Below, piece after piece: positions 47,983 to 60,735 of a stretch of DNA of 64,000 nucleotides (the stretch's first letter is position 1; each line of letters starts with the position of its first letter). The notes below the pieces were generated by a model that did not search any database, was not told the origin of the DNA, and saw only the letters and a program-made list of their open reading frames with translations. The stretch comes from Hydractinia symbiolongicarpus (lineage: Eukaryota > Cnidaria > Hydrozoa > Anthoathecata > Hydractiniidae): NCBI RefSeq assembly GCF_029227915.1, contig NC_079884.1, positions 21,948,001 through 22,012,000 of the forward strand, written 5' to 3'. A program made the translations under genes and the position numbers.

Positions 47983-49221
47983 TTAAAAAGATGAGGAACT
48001 TTTTGCTTTATTGTATCTGCTGTAAACACTTATAAACATATGAGTTTTGTCCGCCAGTTCTTTATCGACGCTATACAATTCCTGATATATATTTTTCCAA
48101 ATATTGCACTTATTGAAACGCATGGCTTGCCATCTTCCAAGATCGTAATTGAGGTCTCCCAAAAGAGATGTAATTATCCTGGAATCGATTCCAAGAAATG
48201 ATTTTTCTTCGGAATCATGAAGAAAATATTTCCCCATGTTGTAATGATCCACCGAATGAAATATTGTATTGCATGATAAGATGGACACAGACAAACCAGT
48301 CGAAGCCAGATGTTTGTTATATATCGCTCTTGCTTTTACTGTAAATCTTACGAAATTACTCACCTTCATGCATTGTGTTATTTTATAGTGGTTTTAAATT
48401 TGTTGCGTTGAATTGTATCCAAGAATTTCTTGAAGATTCGTTCGCGGAATTCCCCAGATATCCGCAGGATAGTGATTGGCAGATTCGTTCATTCCTGAAA
48501 CTATTGCATGCATATCGTCTATGCTCTGTTTAAATGTGTCGCTTAAATCACTTCGCCTTTTAACATCGTTTAAATTCATTTCTACAACACTACCTGCCAT
48601 TTCATGAGTTAACGTGTGCATATAAACACACCATACAGTGTTAAGGAATTAAAACATTTGATTTAATTCAGTGATTTCTTCATCATCCACAGTAAGTTTG
48701 TAGAGGATAGTATCTCCTTCTTCATTTAATACGATATAAGCACGACATTCTTCCACAAAATAATACTTTCTTGTTTTACAGCGACATGGCATTCTAAAGT
48801 TCGTGTAACAAAAATGGTAATGCCCATTTGTTTCGCAGTCAAAACCAAGCACAAGTGTAGTCTCCAATACCATTTTAGCTAGTTGTATCCGTTTTTCGCA
48901 ATCCGACAATTCAGATTTTTTGGTTCGAAGTAACAATTGCTTCAGATATTTGATTGGCACACTCCAAAGGTAGGGAAGGCAAGCCAAATGTAGATACTTG
49001 AGATATTGTGGAAATGAACATCTTGGAGCAATGACTTTTGTTGGATATATTACTTGGTCACCGCTTTCTTTTTGTTTTCTCAGTTTGGAAACAACAGTAT
49101 CAACTGATGCAATTTCTGGATTTTTGCTGATGACATTTCTACACCACTTGTATCGATCAAATGCAAACCAGATGAAAAAACTTTGTGCCGCTGTTACAAA
49201 AAGTAGTTCCATATTTACCAA
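47983..49221 (-). CDS. Unknown gene: one reading frame with two in-frame TAA codons
   Basis: A minus-strand frame of 413 codons from ATG 49221 to TAA 47985-47983 with no frameshift. It is interrupted only by TAA at 48651-48649 and 48396-48394. Part 1 (190 residues) has a hydrophobic start (MELLFVTAAQSFFIWFAF) and a Cys-containing core (GFDCETNGHYHFCY, MPCRCKTRKYYFVEEC). Part 2 (48621-48394) and part 3 (48369-47983) read like ordinary protein. The family is not recognised. A well-formed TATA/Inr promoter lies just upstream, giving a predicted 34-base 5' UTR. Part 1 may be a complete short protein with the rest decayed. The whole may be a young pseudogene, or the stops may be read through or removed. 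No splice sites that would skip the stops were found. Confidence 0.5.
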
Positions 49222-49249
49222 TGGTTCATGAGAAAATATATTTCTTAGA

Positions 49250-49290
49250 TGTACTGAAAACCCAGTGTGTGTACGGACTATTTATACCCT
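49250..49290 (-). promoter_or_regulatory. TATA box and initiator of the 49221 gene
   Basis: On the minus strand TATAAATA covers 49286-49279. An initiator-like TTCAGT places the +1 A at 49255, 31 bases after the first TATA base. The ATG follows at 49221. This spacing is what RNA polymerase II TATA/Inr core promoters show. Confidence 0.6.
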
Positions 49291-49299
49291 TGTCAGGTA

Positions 49300-52200
49300 A
49301 AGTTTAGTGTAGGATGATATGTGCTGTCAACGAGGCATAAATCTTTCTGCCGGAAATTTTACAATTATACTGAAAACACCCTCCGAAAATAAAGTTTGAA
49401 AATTAGGCTAACTTAATTTTATAAGTAAATTTTTACCGTGAAACGGAAATGGAGAATTTGAGAGCGTGTTTATTAATTAAAGAACAATTCGGCATAAAAG
49501 CAAGCGTTTGACCATTTATCCTAACCATGATAAATGTTTGTTTCTTCACAGGAAGGATTCGTTTTGTTACACGTTTTTCAGTACAGTTAAATCACAGTTA
49601 CCTAGGAGGTTGAGAAAGTTCTTCCGGGTTATTACTCAGATGGGATTTAAAAACAGAAGAGAAGGTTATGAACATACACCGTCATGTAGCATACCAATGT
49701 ATTGAGTATTGCGATGTGTAAAATAAGCGTCATCAGCATTAAAGAGACGTTGGTTTCAAATTAGTTCCTTATAAACAACTCCTAGGGAAAGTTTTCATTG
49801 CATCAGCTCAAGGTATGTTATGCGAATCAATCTAACATTTCGATTGGTCCAGAATTGTTTTGTGTGCATCAAGGGAAATATGTTAACACACTATTTGTTG
49901 GTCATATCTCATGACCACTTTAGTATGGTAAAATAATATATATATATAAAAAAAGAATCTTCCTTCCAGCAGTGTTCAATTTTGTTACCGTAAAAACAGT
50001 AGGTGACCCGAAGAAAAGTCAAGAACGAACGATTGTTTCCGAAAAGGGGTTCAGAGAATTAGGAGAAATAAACAAACCATTTGCTGATCAAGGTATTGAT
50101 ATTTACATTATTTGAAAATTTTGCGCTGAGTAAGCACTTTTCCCATGGTGTATTAAATTTATGATGGAAAATGAAATGCTTGTGTAAAAATGAACCAATG
50201 CAATGATTCAAATTTACAACCACCAGCTTATTCAAAACCAAACCGCTAATTGATAATTTGGAAACTCTCACTAATTAAGTAGGCGCGAGTGGCTTAGTAC
50301 TATCTAGTGTGCCTGTACGTCAAGTGACATTATGGCGTATCAACTTGATGTTATGCAACCCATGTCACCTCCTATGTGTCTATATCTTCCAGGGTCATGA
50401 GGTTAAAACTCACTTTTTATCCCTTTTTAACATTTTATTGCAAAGATCGTTGGAATGGGTTAATGCGTTGTGAATTCAAAACAACTGAAAGGTCACTGTG
50501 TCTTATTTGTCTCAACGACATTTTCCTTTTTTACATGATACAACATTGGTTTGAATGTAAACACATGGTACAGTCTATTGTAACTTCCACCTAGCAAACC
50601 TTATTTCGTCACTTTTAGTGAAATAAACTGTCGTAAAATTTTACTATTTTTAAGCCGTAATTTTGGCCTTCATAAAAGCGCAGAGTTTGTTTTAAATCTA
50701 GTAAAGTGTTTTAAAGGATACAACATTTCTTATGTAATGTTTTTCTCAAAAAATAACCTGTCCACAACTTCGACCGGAATAAAAACACGGCCTGCAAGCT
50801 GTTGTTAACCCGTCATTTCCAAGACAGTCACCCAGTATTTTTTAAGTTTGTAGAATGCGCTTCCTTTCTAGGTTTTATAATAAATGTGTGTGTTACCTGG
50901 TTGAACGTTTAGGGTTAATTTTCAAAAACGCAGGTTTGAACGGTAGTTATCCAGTCCAGCTAAAACAGACTCAGATTATTTTTATTCCACGTAGTAAGTA
51001 CATGGTACAATGACCGTGAAAAAATTAGGCTTATGTAAACAACGAACCAAAATCTAGGAATAGAAAATTGCCCTCTGAGCCATGTAATCACAAGCTAATA
51101 GAATGATTCCAAAGAATGTTTTTAAATTTGCGATTTTGATTTTCAACGCAATAACTGAACAACAATCAAATACCAAAACACAATTTTCAACATTAATTTA
51201 TTTATATCAAAAAAAAGTGCGAACATTTTATTTTACAGTTTTTTATTATTTGTTTGTTACTAGATTGTTTGGATGCGTACATATTTCAATAAATAAAGAT
51301 GGCACCTACAAACTCAATATCAAATGTTTGATAATTTTTCCTTTATTCTTAACACAAAACACATGAGAAAATTTTACTACTAACATCTTGAGACAATTAG
51401 GAAACCTAGACAATTAGATCCCTTGCTCAGTTACTTATAGATATAGATACGTTTATTTTCCTCTGATACTGCTGAGTAAGTAACTAGATAACTATTAAGG
51501 AAAACATTCACACGTTAAACGTTTTCTTGTGTGGTGACAGTGCATATTAAATTAGTGCAAATTTGGAAATGTTTAGGTTTATTCTTTAGAGAACCTGGAA
51601 TTTGCTAAAGTGTCTCAAGGCAAAATAAGGACACTAAATTTTATTTATCTATCAACCTAAATTTGATGCTGACGAAAAGTCTTAGAACCAACATAAGCAG
51701 AACTGTGCCATTTACAATTAATTAATAAGTTGACTTCAGAAAGATTTTATAAGAATTTTATCAGAATTAGAAATTGGCATAAGCATCAATAAGTTAAAGA
51801 GATTCAAATTATCTTTCAGTGTTCAATAAAAATTTCTTTTTTTATCCGTGCGATAAAAAAGGTTTTTTAAAAAGATGATTATTTGATACAAGAGAGTTTT
51901 GAATTTTACATCTTGGACACAATATCCTTCTGAAGGTCATAATGCAATGTATAAGTTTGTGACATCTCTAATACTCTATAATATTGAAATAGGGTGCTTA
52001 TAAGACTTTTGCTGAATCACATGTGACAAAACATTTTCGTTTTTTAAGAGAGTTTCGAAATATGTTTCATGTTATCTGAAAACACTTTAAGTTACATTTT
52101 AAGGAAAAACCTGAATTAATACATCTCATTACACGTGCTGAAATTGACGTAAATTCGTAACCGCATGTATTTTTAATCTTGATGATTTATTAAAAGAGAG

Positions 52201-52840
52201 CGCAATTATATTTTGATTATGGTGTCATATATGCCGGGTTATAATTTTTTTTATGTTCTGGATATTATATTTGTGGATGATGCAATATGAATTTTGAACT
52301 GCCAGCTACATATTCAGATATACATTTTAAATTATAAGGACTGCAACTAAAATGTTCTATTTTTCTGAAATTTTGATTATTTCCTAAATTTGAGGGTTGC
52401 TTATATGAAAGGCACGACAAAGGACAAGTGCCGAGACAAGGCGTTTATCGAGGCAGTTTTGACACGCCTTTATATGGAAAAATGTGTACCATGATGTTTG
52501 TTTTTTTTATTGAAATATGCAGAAAATATTTCGTTTGTCCAGACCGGACCCTCATAGCTTGGACGGGACGAACTTAGGACAAAAATTTAAGTGAAGCGCT
52601 TAATCTAATTATCAAAGTATATATTTTTATTTTCTATTAGTTTTGTGCGCATTATAAACTTCGATTAGTTAGCAAGAATCTTTAAGTCAGAACTCTTGTA
52701 AATAGTAAACACAGTTCAAACGCACTGGTGTAGCCTTACAAATCAGTTATTTTCGTAGAACCCATATCACAGCCGTTATAAACATTAAATATTAAATAAA
52801 AAACATCCCTTGTGAACATCGAAAAGTTCAAAATGCATTG
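49300..52840. other. Intergenic, no gene seen
   Basis: AT-rich sequence. A relative of the GTATAGGCGT dispersed repeat family is suspected near 50740-50850 (CCACAACTTCGACCGGAATA, GTTGTTAACCCGTCAT). Open frames such as 51103-51366 are low-complexity and unsupported. Confidence 0.45.
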
Positions 52841-52849
52841 TCACGGTTT

Positions 52850-55445
52850 TGGGGAACATAAAATTACTGATACAACATATTGATAACTGTGTAATTTATC
52901 GATACCTTCTAGAATAATTTTGATACCTTTTTTTTCTTTAACGATATTACCAATACAATCCCATTACCGACTTTCATATAGCGCAGTCTGGGCACGAATT
53001 TTTAGCTTGTTTTTGTTTGACTCGATAGCCCAGTCAAGTTTCTTGGTCACTTTCTCACAAAGAATTATATGTGTCATACGGGGAAAGGTCGTGAAATGTG
53101 TAACCTTTTGTTGTTTCTTTCCTAATTCTTAACATTAAACTTTTAAATAACGTGTTGAAATGATGCTGTTAGTCCTCTCTGTGGTATATTAACTTTATTA
53201 AAACAAGAACAGCTTACAGTTATTAACTTTTACAAAGTTTAAAGTTGGATGATGGTAAAAGGGTATTTTTAGCTCAGTGCCTACAGAGGCAATGAGCATG
53301 GACTGAAGTATCTATAAGAAAATACATGACGCACTGCTAGATACTACGCATCTTTTCCTTATAATCAACTTTCATGGTATGAATTAAATATAGCTAGATG
53401 GCTAAAAACCACCATATGTACAATGTAATGTATGTTTGGCTATGGCTACAACAAGGACAACCAAAAAGAATTAGAGCTAGCTAGCTTATTGTTGCAAAAG
53501 TAGAAGAAATGGATAATCAAATATCAAGCTAAAAGAATCAAGATATAAATAATTATCAAAGAATATTTTTAAAATTGGACGAAAGGTTATTAAAAATGCC
53601 ACAACTGAGTATGTAGCTTATATATGCTGTCCTTATTACGTGATTATCTAAAAGCGAATATTTAACCCCACCAACTACATAACTTTATGGTTTAGCATCT
53701 CTAAAAAAACTTTGAAAAAATTGTGATTGAATGGAAAGTCATCGGATGAAAAGCGAATTAGTAAAAACATTCAAACATCCATTTAGCTACTATAATTTTG
53801 TTGTTTTGATGCAGACAAAGTCGTTGATGCCGAAAAGACATGAAAGACATATTTTGTATAGTGAATGTATAAGGAACTGATATACATATTGGAATAATAG
53901 ATATATTGATAAATGCTAATGCCAATTTTGCTACAGATTAATCATTTATCCCGTTGGGTTTAAAATTGAATTTTAAAAGTTTTTTATTTTTTAATTTAAT
54001 TTTTTCTAGCTAAATTTTTTTTTTGAGGAAGAGATTTTGAGGATTGAAGGTAATCTTCAAAAGATAGATTTTTGCAGAAAGAAGTTTTCATGAGTTTTTT
54101 TTTTTTTTTTTTTTAGTTTACAAGTTCAGTCATGTGTTTGCACGTGTTTACAACTTATTCGCTGAAATAAATTCTTGTCAATAAGTTAAAGAGAACATTT
54201 TCTTACTTGCATGTAATTTTGCTATGATATCTTTCCAACCTTTTCCTATCCTTGTAAGAAGAATTTGACCCAACCTTCCCCTTTTAATACTAGATTCCTA
54301 ACCAATTATATATATACAATATTAAATTTTAGCTAATCTGGCAATTTTGGAGTTTTTTGCGAGAATTAATTTTTTTATATCAAGTATTTATTATTAACTA
54401 AAAGATTATATATGTCAAATGTTGATGAACATTTTTGCAGAAACAGTTTGCTGAGGCTGAAGATTTAGTAATTTTAGTGAAAGAAAAATCAGTATTGTTA
54501 AATAACGAAAACTTTATTGTGGATAAAAAATAAAAAACTTTGTGGTAGAAATTTGTGGATGTTGGATTTTATTTTTTTTTGTAAATTTAAGATTAACGTA
54601 GATGTAACTAACAGCTAACATAATGATAATATTAGAAAAGTATTCACAGTGATGTTTTCCTTGCCCCTGTGCACTGGCCAGGCTAACTAAAGCTAAATGG
54701 CTTAAACTACAACTTTCACCACACCTTTTGCCAGCTATTTAGCTAGCTAGTTAGCTAACTGCACTTGCTTTGTTTTGAAATATAGTATAAGTAACTATTG
54801 GGGACAATACTTTTTAAAGGTAACAATAAAAATTAGCAATTTGGTGCCAACAATAACATTTCTTTCAGGTTTAACACGTTGGACACATGACTTTTAGCTA
54901 GGCTAACCTTCAGACAGCATCAGCAGTCTTTAGTCATTAATAACCTAGAGTTTTGTGTCTTTTGGATAGAATACAGTCCATAAACCACTAAAGAATACCC
55001 TTCTTTAATTTTAGTGCTATATTAGTAAAGTAGGGAGGTAAAAAAGTTCTTTTACACCTCCATGGGTAAGCCACAAGTTAAATTTTCTGTTATCTTGTTG
55101 TTGTTTTCTTCTTGTTGCGCTCCCATTATAAAACATTTGTCCCTACAAGCGCTTTACTCGTGCCCAGACTGCGCTGTATGAAAGTCGGTAATTACCATTA
55201 CCGATACATTATACCACTACGAATTACCAATACCGTCTTATTAATACCGCCTATAAAAGTGATCACAATTATCGAACCACTTTTACGTCCACTGCTTACG
55301 TCTAGCACTGCCGATACTTGCTAAAAATGTAACGATACTTAAAATTTTTGATAACCAATACTACCGTTATTTCTTTTGTTTTATTATCAATACTACCGAT
55401 AAAAAAAGTACCGATGTTATAGGTTGTTACCGTTTTCCCCAAAAT
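52850..55445. repeat. Possible 2.6-kb inverted-repeat element
   Basis: About 36 bases at 52967-53003 (ACCGACTTTCATATAGCGCA, then GTCTGGGCACGA) recur inverted at 55157-55192 with one difference. Farther out, TTTTGGGGAA near 52850 faces TTTTCCCCAAAA near 55432, and ACAACATATT words follow on both sides. TACCGATA/CGATACC words are enriched inside both arms. This suggests a DNA transposon or foldback element without a coding region. The 53.2-55.0 kb interior is AT-rich and shows no gene. Confidence 0.4.
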
Positions 55446-55954
55446 ATGTTGTATTATAAGTACATATTAAACTAACAGGACTTCCGAAAATTGTCCTTTG
55501 ATCTACAAGCATTTTGTTCAAGATTGAAGTGGCATATTGTCTAACTTATTTGCCTTATCTTTATATTTCACCTTGCAATTCGATTCATCCTGTAAGCCAA
55601 CGATATCAATGAAGGACACATTTGTAAAGCAGAATATTTCTGAAATGTATATCCTGTACGAATATTCATCCAAAAAATCCTCCACAACCTAATTTACATA
55701 GCTTACAAAAGAAACTGAAACATTCGTGGACTTTTCCCATTTGTCAGCAGCGAAGATTTAGAAAAAAAGCTACAGGATATAAACCTCAAAGGAATGTCGA
55801 CGTGGCATATGCGCTAATGGTGCGCTGCTCCTTTTGTAGTTAAATGCAATCAAAACAACGCAATTTCATCTCCACGCTAAGATATTTATAGAATAAAGCG
55901 TCTCCAGTCTTGGTTGGATAGATGAGAGATATAATTAAAAAAGAAAATAAGTAA

Positions 55955-56075
55955 TCTCTATAATAATAGCCGCAAGCTGTCTGTCTCTGCGCAAGATAGT
56001 ACCGCAGTGGCTAGACACACTTTATGCGGTATATAAAGGACAAGCGAACTCGTGAATTTATCAACAGACCACCAG
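55955..56075 (+). mobile_element. Short non-autonomous Helitron, 3' end decayed
   Basis: 5' end TCTCTATAATAATAGCCGC after a host A, then CTGTCTGTCTCTGCGCAAGA and TTATGCGGTATATAAAGGAC. The 3' part (CGTGAATTTATCAACAGACC) has lost the hairpin. Confidence 0.65.
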
Positions 56076-58109
56076 TTATTAAATGATTTGCCAAATGTAA
56101 TAAACAAAATTTGATATTTGTTGGTATGCAAAGTCAAACTGTCAGGACGTGCAAGCATGCACACTTCAAGTACAGTATTAATACTACGCTTGATGTCATG
56201 AAAAAACCGGACATCCGTTATTTCTGTCTATTTTTGGATGCAATTTGTCACACCTGGAAAATACGATTTAACTTGGCACAATTGTATTATGGCAAAACAG
56301 GAACAAAATTGTAGCATTTTTTACTTTTTCGAGGGTTTTGTTCTGACGTTACCAAGGCTTTTTTTTCAAAGCAATTAGCTATCTTGATTGGCACTGCGTT
56401 GGTGAAGTCGGTAGGTAAATTAAGTATCTATAAATAGCGCACAAATTGCCATTGTGATGTGCCATGATGTGACTTTTGATGTCATTGCAAGCCGGTGCAC
56501 ATATTAAGATCTTACAAAATAGTTCCAAAGCAATTTGTCCCTTTGGCATTTCGGTATCAACGGTACAAAACAACGTATTGTCCTTAAAATCACAGATAGT
56601 GTGTTGCCAGTTAAAAAAAATTGAATATCAATTTGATGCAAAAATGGCATAAAAACGCTGAAAGAGTTTATCCTCTAATGTAAAAAAATGTAAAGGACTG
56701 TAACTTTTTTTTTCCGTTCGCTTCAAAGTTCGTTCAAAAGTAACTCAAAAGCATAAACCCAAAACAAATTAGCCGTATGGTTTGCCCACGTGACCTGAAA
56801 TAATTAAAATCTATTGTCCTTTTACTGAAAAATTTTACAACGCTTCTTATATTTATAATGTTGCATTTTTTCAACATATAAATAAACCCATAGAGAATAT
56901 TATTTGACGGCGTTCGCCAGTTAGTCGGCAATTGTTTTCCCAACGGATCTGAAAGTAAGGTCGTAGTATATGCGCATTTGTCATTCGAAATGCGCGTAAA
57001 AGGCGTGTGTTTGAAGTTAGTAAAGTTCTCGGATCCCATATGCAGCAACACACAGTGATCGTAAACTTGAAAAATCAATGACAGATCCCATGGATGGGAT
57101 CACCGAAAGGATCAACGCTAACGTTAAAAGTACCATGGAAGGGATCAAGGCCGACCGGATAAAAGAGATTACAAATGCTGGAAAGAAGACTTTGTTTGAC
57201 GAAGTATCGGGAAACACTTGAAACAAAAAAACACAAAAATGAAATTGCCGGAAACTCCAGAATTTAGAAGAAAATACAACGAAAAACAATACGAATATAA
57301 TTAAAGAAGCTTTGCTTGGTGGAGAACAGGCAGTGGTTAAAGGTAATCACGAAAAAGTAAAAGGTAAGATAGACGAAGGTAAGAAGATTATTGAAAAGCG
57401 CCAAAAACTTATAAAACTTGCTGATAGGGAAGATGACGGCTGGAAAGTTGCAAAAATGTTATGACTCAGATACTTTAGGGGATAACTCTGAGGACGAAAA
57501 GCGAATGAATTGATCCAGATGGCTAGCTGCTCCTAATAAAAAGAAGCAGGCTGAAGAATATTAACGAAAAAACGAAGCGAAAAATTCTCGTTTTACAAAC
57601 ATTCTACTAGTAGATTTGAAAATTTTAATGTTGCGCCAGATCAGCAAAGAAATATTCATATTTTACCCCGAAGAGATTTTGCTCATTCTAGATTTCTGTT
57701 ATTTGTGCAGAGAAAAAAGGACAGTTTTACTCAATTTGCCCAAGAAATAAGCCAAAAGCCGAACAAAAATTATGAATACGAAGAACATGTATCGTCTGTT
57801 GTTGGTAGACTTAGAAAAATATTATTGTTTTGGAAAAATGACTTGTCAGCTTCCCCTTTCGTTTCGCATATTATAGAGTACAGATATGTTGTACCTTTTG
57901 CAAACCCACCGGCACCGTTTGCGCCAAAAATAATCTTTCCAGCATGTGGCATCCGAAATTCGTAGAGCAGGCAATTGTTAGTCTTTTTGAGAAAGGATAT
58001 ATACAAGAGGTATCCAACAAACCTTATTGCAGTAACCCATTGACCATCGTAGAGCGCGGAACAAAACTCAGATTAGTTATTGATGTAAGACATAAAACTG
58101 AACCGGTCT

Positions 58110-59600
58110 GGAACCTTGCTGATACAAATTTTTGTATCCACAATTCAGTTAAAAAAAATTGTATTCACAAGGCTCTAGCCCGACTCAGTTTTATAGTACA
58201 ACCAAGGTTCACAAGATGCCACCTAATTCTACAGTAGCTGATGATTTATAATTATGACCTATCATATCAAATATCGGATCTGCTACTTATAACACATCAA
58301 AGTACCTTGCAAAATTGTTAACACCACTGACAAAGTCAACATATACTACTGAAAGCTCTTTAGATTTTATATCATCATTGAAAGAAGAAAGGATACCTTA
58401 TAATTATAAACTAGTATCTTTTGACGTCACTAGTTTATTCACCAACGTCCCTTTGGAAGAAACGATAGACATAATATATATGTTGAAGAAGTTATAGAAA
58501 CAAAAATTAAGCGAGAGGAAATGAAACATCTATTAATCTTATGTACAAAACATGTACATTTCAGTTTTAACAACCAACTGTGTATTCAGGTTGATGGTGT
58601 AGCAATGGGCTCGCGTCTAGGACCAGTCCTAGCAAATATCTTCATGGTTGAGTTGGAGAATGAAATAGTCGCAAAATTAGAAAATTCAGTAAAATTTTGG
58701 AAGAAATAAGTAGATGACACTATAAGTTTTGATAAGGAAAACCAGATAAACAATGTGTTGGTCACACTTAATAGTTACCATTCAAATATCCAGTTCACAT
58801 ATGAAGTTAAAAACGATAAGGACATAGCCTTTCTTGATGTGAAAGTGAAACGTAGGAATGATGGTTCATTTAACACATCCATTTATCGAAAAGACCCGAA
58901 CACTGACATATACATGCACTGGAATTCATTTGCATTACGCCCATGGAAAGTTGAAACAGTTAAATCGTTGGTGTTGAGAGCGTTTAATGTATGCTCTTCA
59001 TGACAAGATCTGAAATACGAACTAAATCAATTAAAAAAACGTGTTTTTGCAAATCAATGGTTATCCAAAAACAGTTGTATCTATTGTAATTAATAACACA
59101 CTGCGAAATTTCAACATTCGAAATGCCGACACTGTTAATAATGAAGACAACAATGAACCTCCAATAACACCTTTCATGGTTCCACCATACAAAAAGGAGA
59201 TCATGTTAACTGCTTAGTATAGCGCCTAAATAAAACTTTCAAACAGTTTCTACCTGCCAATGTCAAGCCACACATTGCTTGTCAATGTCGAAAGTTATCT
59301 TCGCTATTTTCTGTGAAAGATAGAACCAAGGATGAACACGAACATGGTGTTGTGTACAAATATACTTGTCCGGTGGAATCGAGTGTTGCTGCATACAATG
59401 GTGAAACAGCGAGAAGGCTAAATGAAAGAATTATAGATCACCAAAAGCGCGATAAGAGCTCTCACATCCTAAGACATTCAGTCACTGAGAATCACCCACT
59501 TGCTGAATGAAAGAGCTTCAGTATTTTAATAGATAATGTTCATCACTTTAAAAAGAAAAAAGAAGCTGAGGCTAATTACAGGAATTATCTGTTCCATTAA
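58110..59600 (+). mobile_element. Dead Penelope-like element nested in the DIRS RT gene
   Basis: RT motifs appear in order: FYSTTKVHKMPPNSTV, PIISNIGSATYNTSKYLAKL, SFDVTSLFTNVP, VAMGSRLGPVLANIFM, then an active-site line in which the Tyr of YVDD is a TAA stop (58707-58709) directly before VDDTIS, and IAFLDVKVKR. A GIY-YIG-type endonuclease follows at about 59349-59450 (GVVYKYTCP, YNGETARRLNERI). RT plus a C-terminal GIY-YIG domain defines Penelope-like elements. Frameshifts (for example near 58480) and stops show that it is dead. The 5' boundary, near 58105, is where the DIRS frame breaks after LRLVIDVRH. Confidence 0.8.
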
Positions 59601-60735
59601 AATTGTTTTAAAGATAAATATTATTTATAGACAACAAGAGGAGGTGTGCATTTGTGCTCCGAGTGGTCTACGTTACCCCTTGGAGGAAAGAATACGGAAG
59701 GAGAAACAACTTCATTTCTGTGCCCTTTAAATGTATTGAATTTTCTATTGTTTTTAATTTCAAAAGAATCAGTGCGCGAGGTGCTCGACCGAGTCCTTTT
59801 CGCAAAAAAAATGATCAAATTCCATATTCTCCTTTAATAGGGGCTAACTTTTTTCTATTGAAATCTAACTGTAATAAGCTGCAGGCACGTGATATTTGTA
59901 TGGAAAGTGTGCCTAATATAAGTCGGTAAACATTGCTGTTAAAAACTTCAACAATACGTTTGGAAATAAGCGTTTAACCATGATATTAACCTATTTTTAC
60001 AGGCTTGAGTATACCACTTTGATCATGAAAAACAATATAGATAGATATGCGCCGGACGAGTGCCGACAAAATGTGTGCTGGATTAATGTTTATTCTAACT
60101 AAAGAAATAACTTCTTATAACAGAACGTCGTTTTAAAACGAGACATAAACTTTTTCTTTTTGTTTACAAAAGTGTCGAGCATGTGCTTCTTCGCTAATTA
60201 TGTTAACATAAGAACAAAAGAAATTTTACCGATTTCAATATGGCTTTTTGTTTTGATAATATTATCAAATTCATCATCAAATTATCTAATTGTTTTTATA
60301 GCCAATCATAGTTGCGAATTGATATTCACGAATAATTTAGTCACACAACCGCCAAAATTTCAAATTAAGTTTCTATACAGACACCTGCTAGAACCTCACG
60401 CAGTGTTTCAATAGAATTAAAAGAGTTGTTTCTCCTTTCATATTCTTTCCTCCAAGGTTACCCTTACCAACCGTTTATAGTTTATATACCCTTCAGTTTG
60501 CCGTTATTTGTTATATGTTTTGTTAAGTATTGTTTTATCCGTCCTTTGTTCATTATGTAGTTGTTGAAAATTATATTAAAAAACTTGTGAGATAATTGTA
60601 ACGATTTACGTTCATAATGTCTTGTAGTAACAAGACGAAATATCCGTTAAAATAAAAAAAATGTCATCATCAATTAAACCTTTCGTATTTATTATTATTG
60701 TGAAATTAAAATCTATCTAAGTAATTTTAAATAAG
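59600..60735. other. Filler between the Penelope endonuclease and resumption of the DIRS RT
   Basis: Probably the 3' part of the Penelope-like element plus later insertions. Very AT-rich after about 60100. No gene-like frame beyond short fragments. Confidence 0.4.

Noticed and set aside
51103-51366. 87-codon open frame
   Set aside because: Low-complexity and AT-rich, with no start context, domain or paralogue.
60160-60414. 84-codon hydrophobic open frame
   Set aside because: Lies in AT-rich filler between retroelement parts; the hydrophobic codons are what T-rich DNA encodes by chance.
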